Assembly: GCA_947645535.1 (NCBI GenBank)
Contig: CANSDD010000069.1
Coordinates: 1-8,821 of the forward strand
DNA length: 8,821 bases
Source: an uncultured Mycoplasmatota bacterium
GTDB taxonomy: Bacteria; Bacillota_I; Bacilli_A; RF39; UBA660
Direction of reading: 5' to 3'
Shown: piece after piece, positions 8,095 to 8,821 of the stretch
Layout of the letters: the number at the start of each line of letters is the position of its first letter
Position numbering within the stretch: position 1 is the first letter of the stretch
Made by a program: the position numbers and the translations under genes
The notes under the pieces: model-generated
Database searches by the model: none
Told to the model about the DNA's origin: nothing
Seen by the model: only the letters and a program-made list of their open reading frames with translations

Positions 8095-8514
8095 ATGGAA
8101 AATTATAAATTAGAATTAGAACAAAATAGAAAAAGAAATGAAAAATATATGGGGGAGTTTGAACAATGGTTAGCAGAAAAGAATTTAAGTGATAAAACGA
8201 TAAGAAAACATTTAAGTAATATCGATTTGTATATTAATGATTATTTAAATTATTATGAAATTACTAAAATGGAGGATGGAATAGGAATGGCATTTATGTT
8301 TTTAGATGATTGGTTTATAAGAAAATGTTTATGGTCCTCAAAAACATCTATTAAAGAAAATGCAGCAAGTATTAAAAAGTTTTATGAATGTATGAGTGAA
8401 AAAAATTATGTCAGTAAAGAGGATTATAAAGAATTATGTGAAGAAATAAAAGATAATATGGATACATTTCTAGAATCATTAGCAGAATATGATGATTTTG
8501 ATGATATTTTTTAG
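8095..8514 (+). CDS. Small SAM-like (integrase core-binding type) domain protein
   Basis: This 139-residue protein resembles the N-terminal SAM-like, core-binding domain of tyrosine recombinases standing alone. Residues about 20-45 (EFEQWLAEKNLSDKTIRKHL, then a helix) follow the pattern 'short flexible helix, LS-x-KT-x-x-x-H' by which such domains begin. Further helices follow to about 125, with WFIRK and SIKENAASIKKFYECM segments I recall from small Bacillota proteins often named 'recombinase' or 'SAM-like'. The C-terminus is acidic (EYDDFDDIF). There is no room for the recombinase catalytic domain and no Arg-His-Arg-Tyr set, so it cannot be a recombinase by itself; DNA binding or a protein-contact role is inferred. 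It starts 9 bases after jetD with AGGTG at 8084-8088, so it is almost surely co-transcribed. It is not a standard Wadjet subunit. Its real role is unknown. Confidence 0.72.
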   Translation: MENYKLELEQNRKRNEKYMGEFEQWLAEKNLSDKTIRKHLSNIDLYINDYLNYYEITKMEDGIGMAFMFLDDWFIRKCLWSSKTSIKENAASIKKFYECMSEKNYVSKEDYKELCEEIKDNMDTFLESLAEYDDFDDIF

Positions 8515-8529
8515 AAAAGGGAATGTAAT

Positions 8530-8821
8530 ATGGAAAATATCGAAACTAAGAAATTGATTCGTTATGATATGAAAAGAATTTTGTAAAATTATAAGGTGAA
8601 CAGAAGACAATTATAATCCTTATTATATTGAATATGCTATTTATGAAGTATATAGTGAAATTTCTATTAGTGATTATGAACTTCAAGATGTAATTTGTGT
8701 TGTTATGTATGATTTAAAGGAATATTGATTATAAAAAATATGATTATTCTGAAATACTTGATGAAAAGTTAATTAGATTTACAAAAGAATTAGAAATGTT
8801 ATTTAATCCATTTATCAATGA
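8530..8821 (+). pseudogene. Broken small gene in three frames, cut by window end
   Basis: A good start (AAAAGGGA at 8515-8522, ATG at 8530) opens 18 codons (MENIETKKLIRYDMKRIL), ending in TAA at 8584. Protein-like sequence resumes in the next frame at 8600-8725 (TEDNYNPYYIEYAIYEVYSE and on), ending in TGA at 8726. It resumes in the third frame from 8721 (NIDYKKYDYSEILDEKL and on), open to the window edge. All three pieces are rich in Tyr, Ile, Glu and Lys and join into one plausible small helical protein. A 16-base insertion at 8584-8599, or a stop plus a frameshift, would explain the first break. Loss of two A bases near 8721 would explain the second. I do not recognise the family. It was placed 15 bases after the previous gene, so it was probably part of the operon. 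Sequencing or assembly error near a contig end is an alternative to true decay. Confidence 0.6.

Noticed and set aside
8530..8821. Programmed ribosomal frameshifting to explain the three-frame gene
   Set aside because: Two shifts are needed, no clear slippery heptamer plus structure is visible, and the first two pieces do not overlap in open frame because TAA 8584 and TGA 8597 separate them.
1..8821. CRISPR array, tRNA, rRNA or insertion sequence
   Set aside because: No regularly spaced repeats, no cloverleaf-type or rRNA sequence, and no transposase were seen on either strand; almost the whole window is accounted for by coding sequence.

Overview
The window is very AT-rich (about a quarter to 28% G+C in the lines I counted by eye). 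It has strong AGGAGG-type ribosome binding sites, a vegetative sigma-A-type promoter, AGA-dominated arginine codons, TGG for tryptophan and TGA used as a stop. This fits a low-GC Bacillota (Clostridia, Erysipelotrichia or related gut Bacilli) with the standard genetic code. The species cannot be named from the sequence.

Layout: bases 1-145 are an intergenic leader with a perfect AT-rich inverted repeat (20-54) and a good extended -10 promoter (95-123). From 146 to 8085 runs a tightly packed four-gene operon, all on the + strand: jetA (146-1606), jetB (1607-2773), jetC (2763-6839) and jetD (6832-8085). The genes abut or overlap by a few bases and each has its own Shine-Dalgarno sequence. A fifth small gene (8095-8514), 9 bases after jetD, encodes a stand-alone SAM-like (tyrosine-recombinase core-binding type) helical protein with no catalytic domain. 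After it, 8530 to the window end holds a broken, right-truncated gene scattered over three frames.

How the genes work together: the first four match, by my recognition of the protein families, the TIGR02677 / TIGR02678 / TIGR02680 / TIGR02679 set, which defines Wadjet type II. Wadjet is an SMC-based defence against plasmids and other circular foreign DNA. JetC is the SMC-like motor ATPase, JetA the kleisin-like bridge, JetB the KITE-like winged-helix subunit, and JetD the Toprim nuclease subunit. ATPase and Toprim signature residues are intact, so the system looks functional. The least explained parts are the fifth gene and the decayed gene after it. Both look like additions to, or later neighbours of, a known core rather than part of its standard description.
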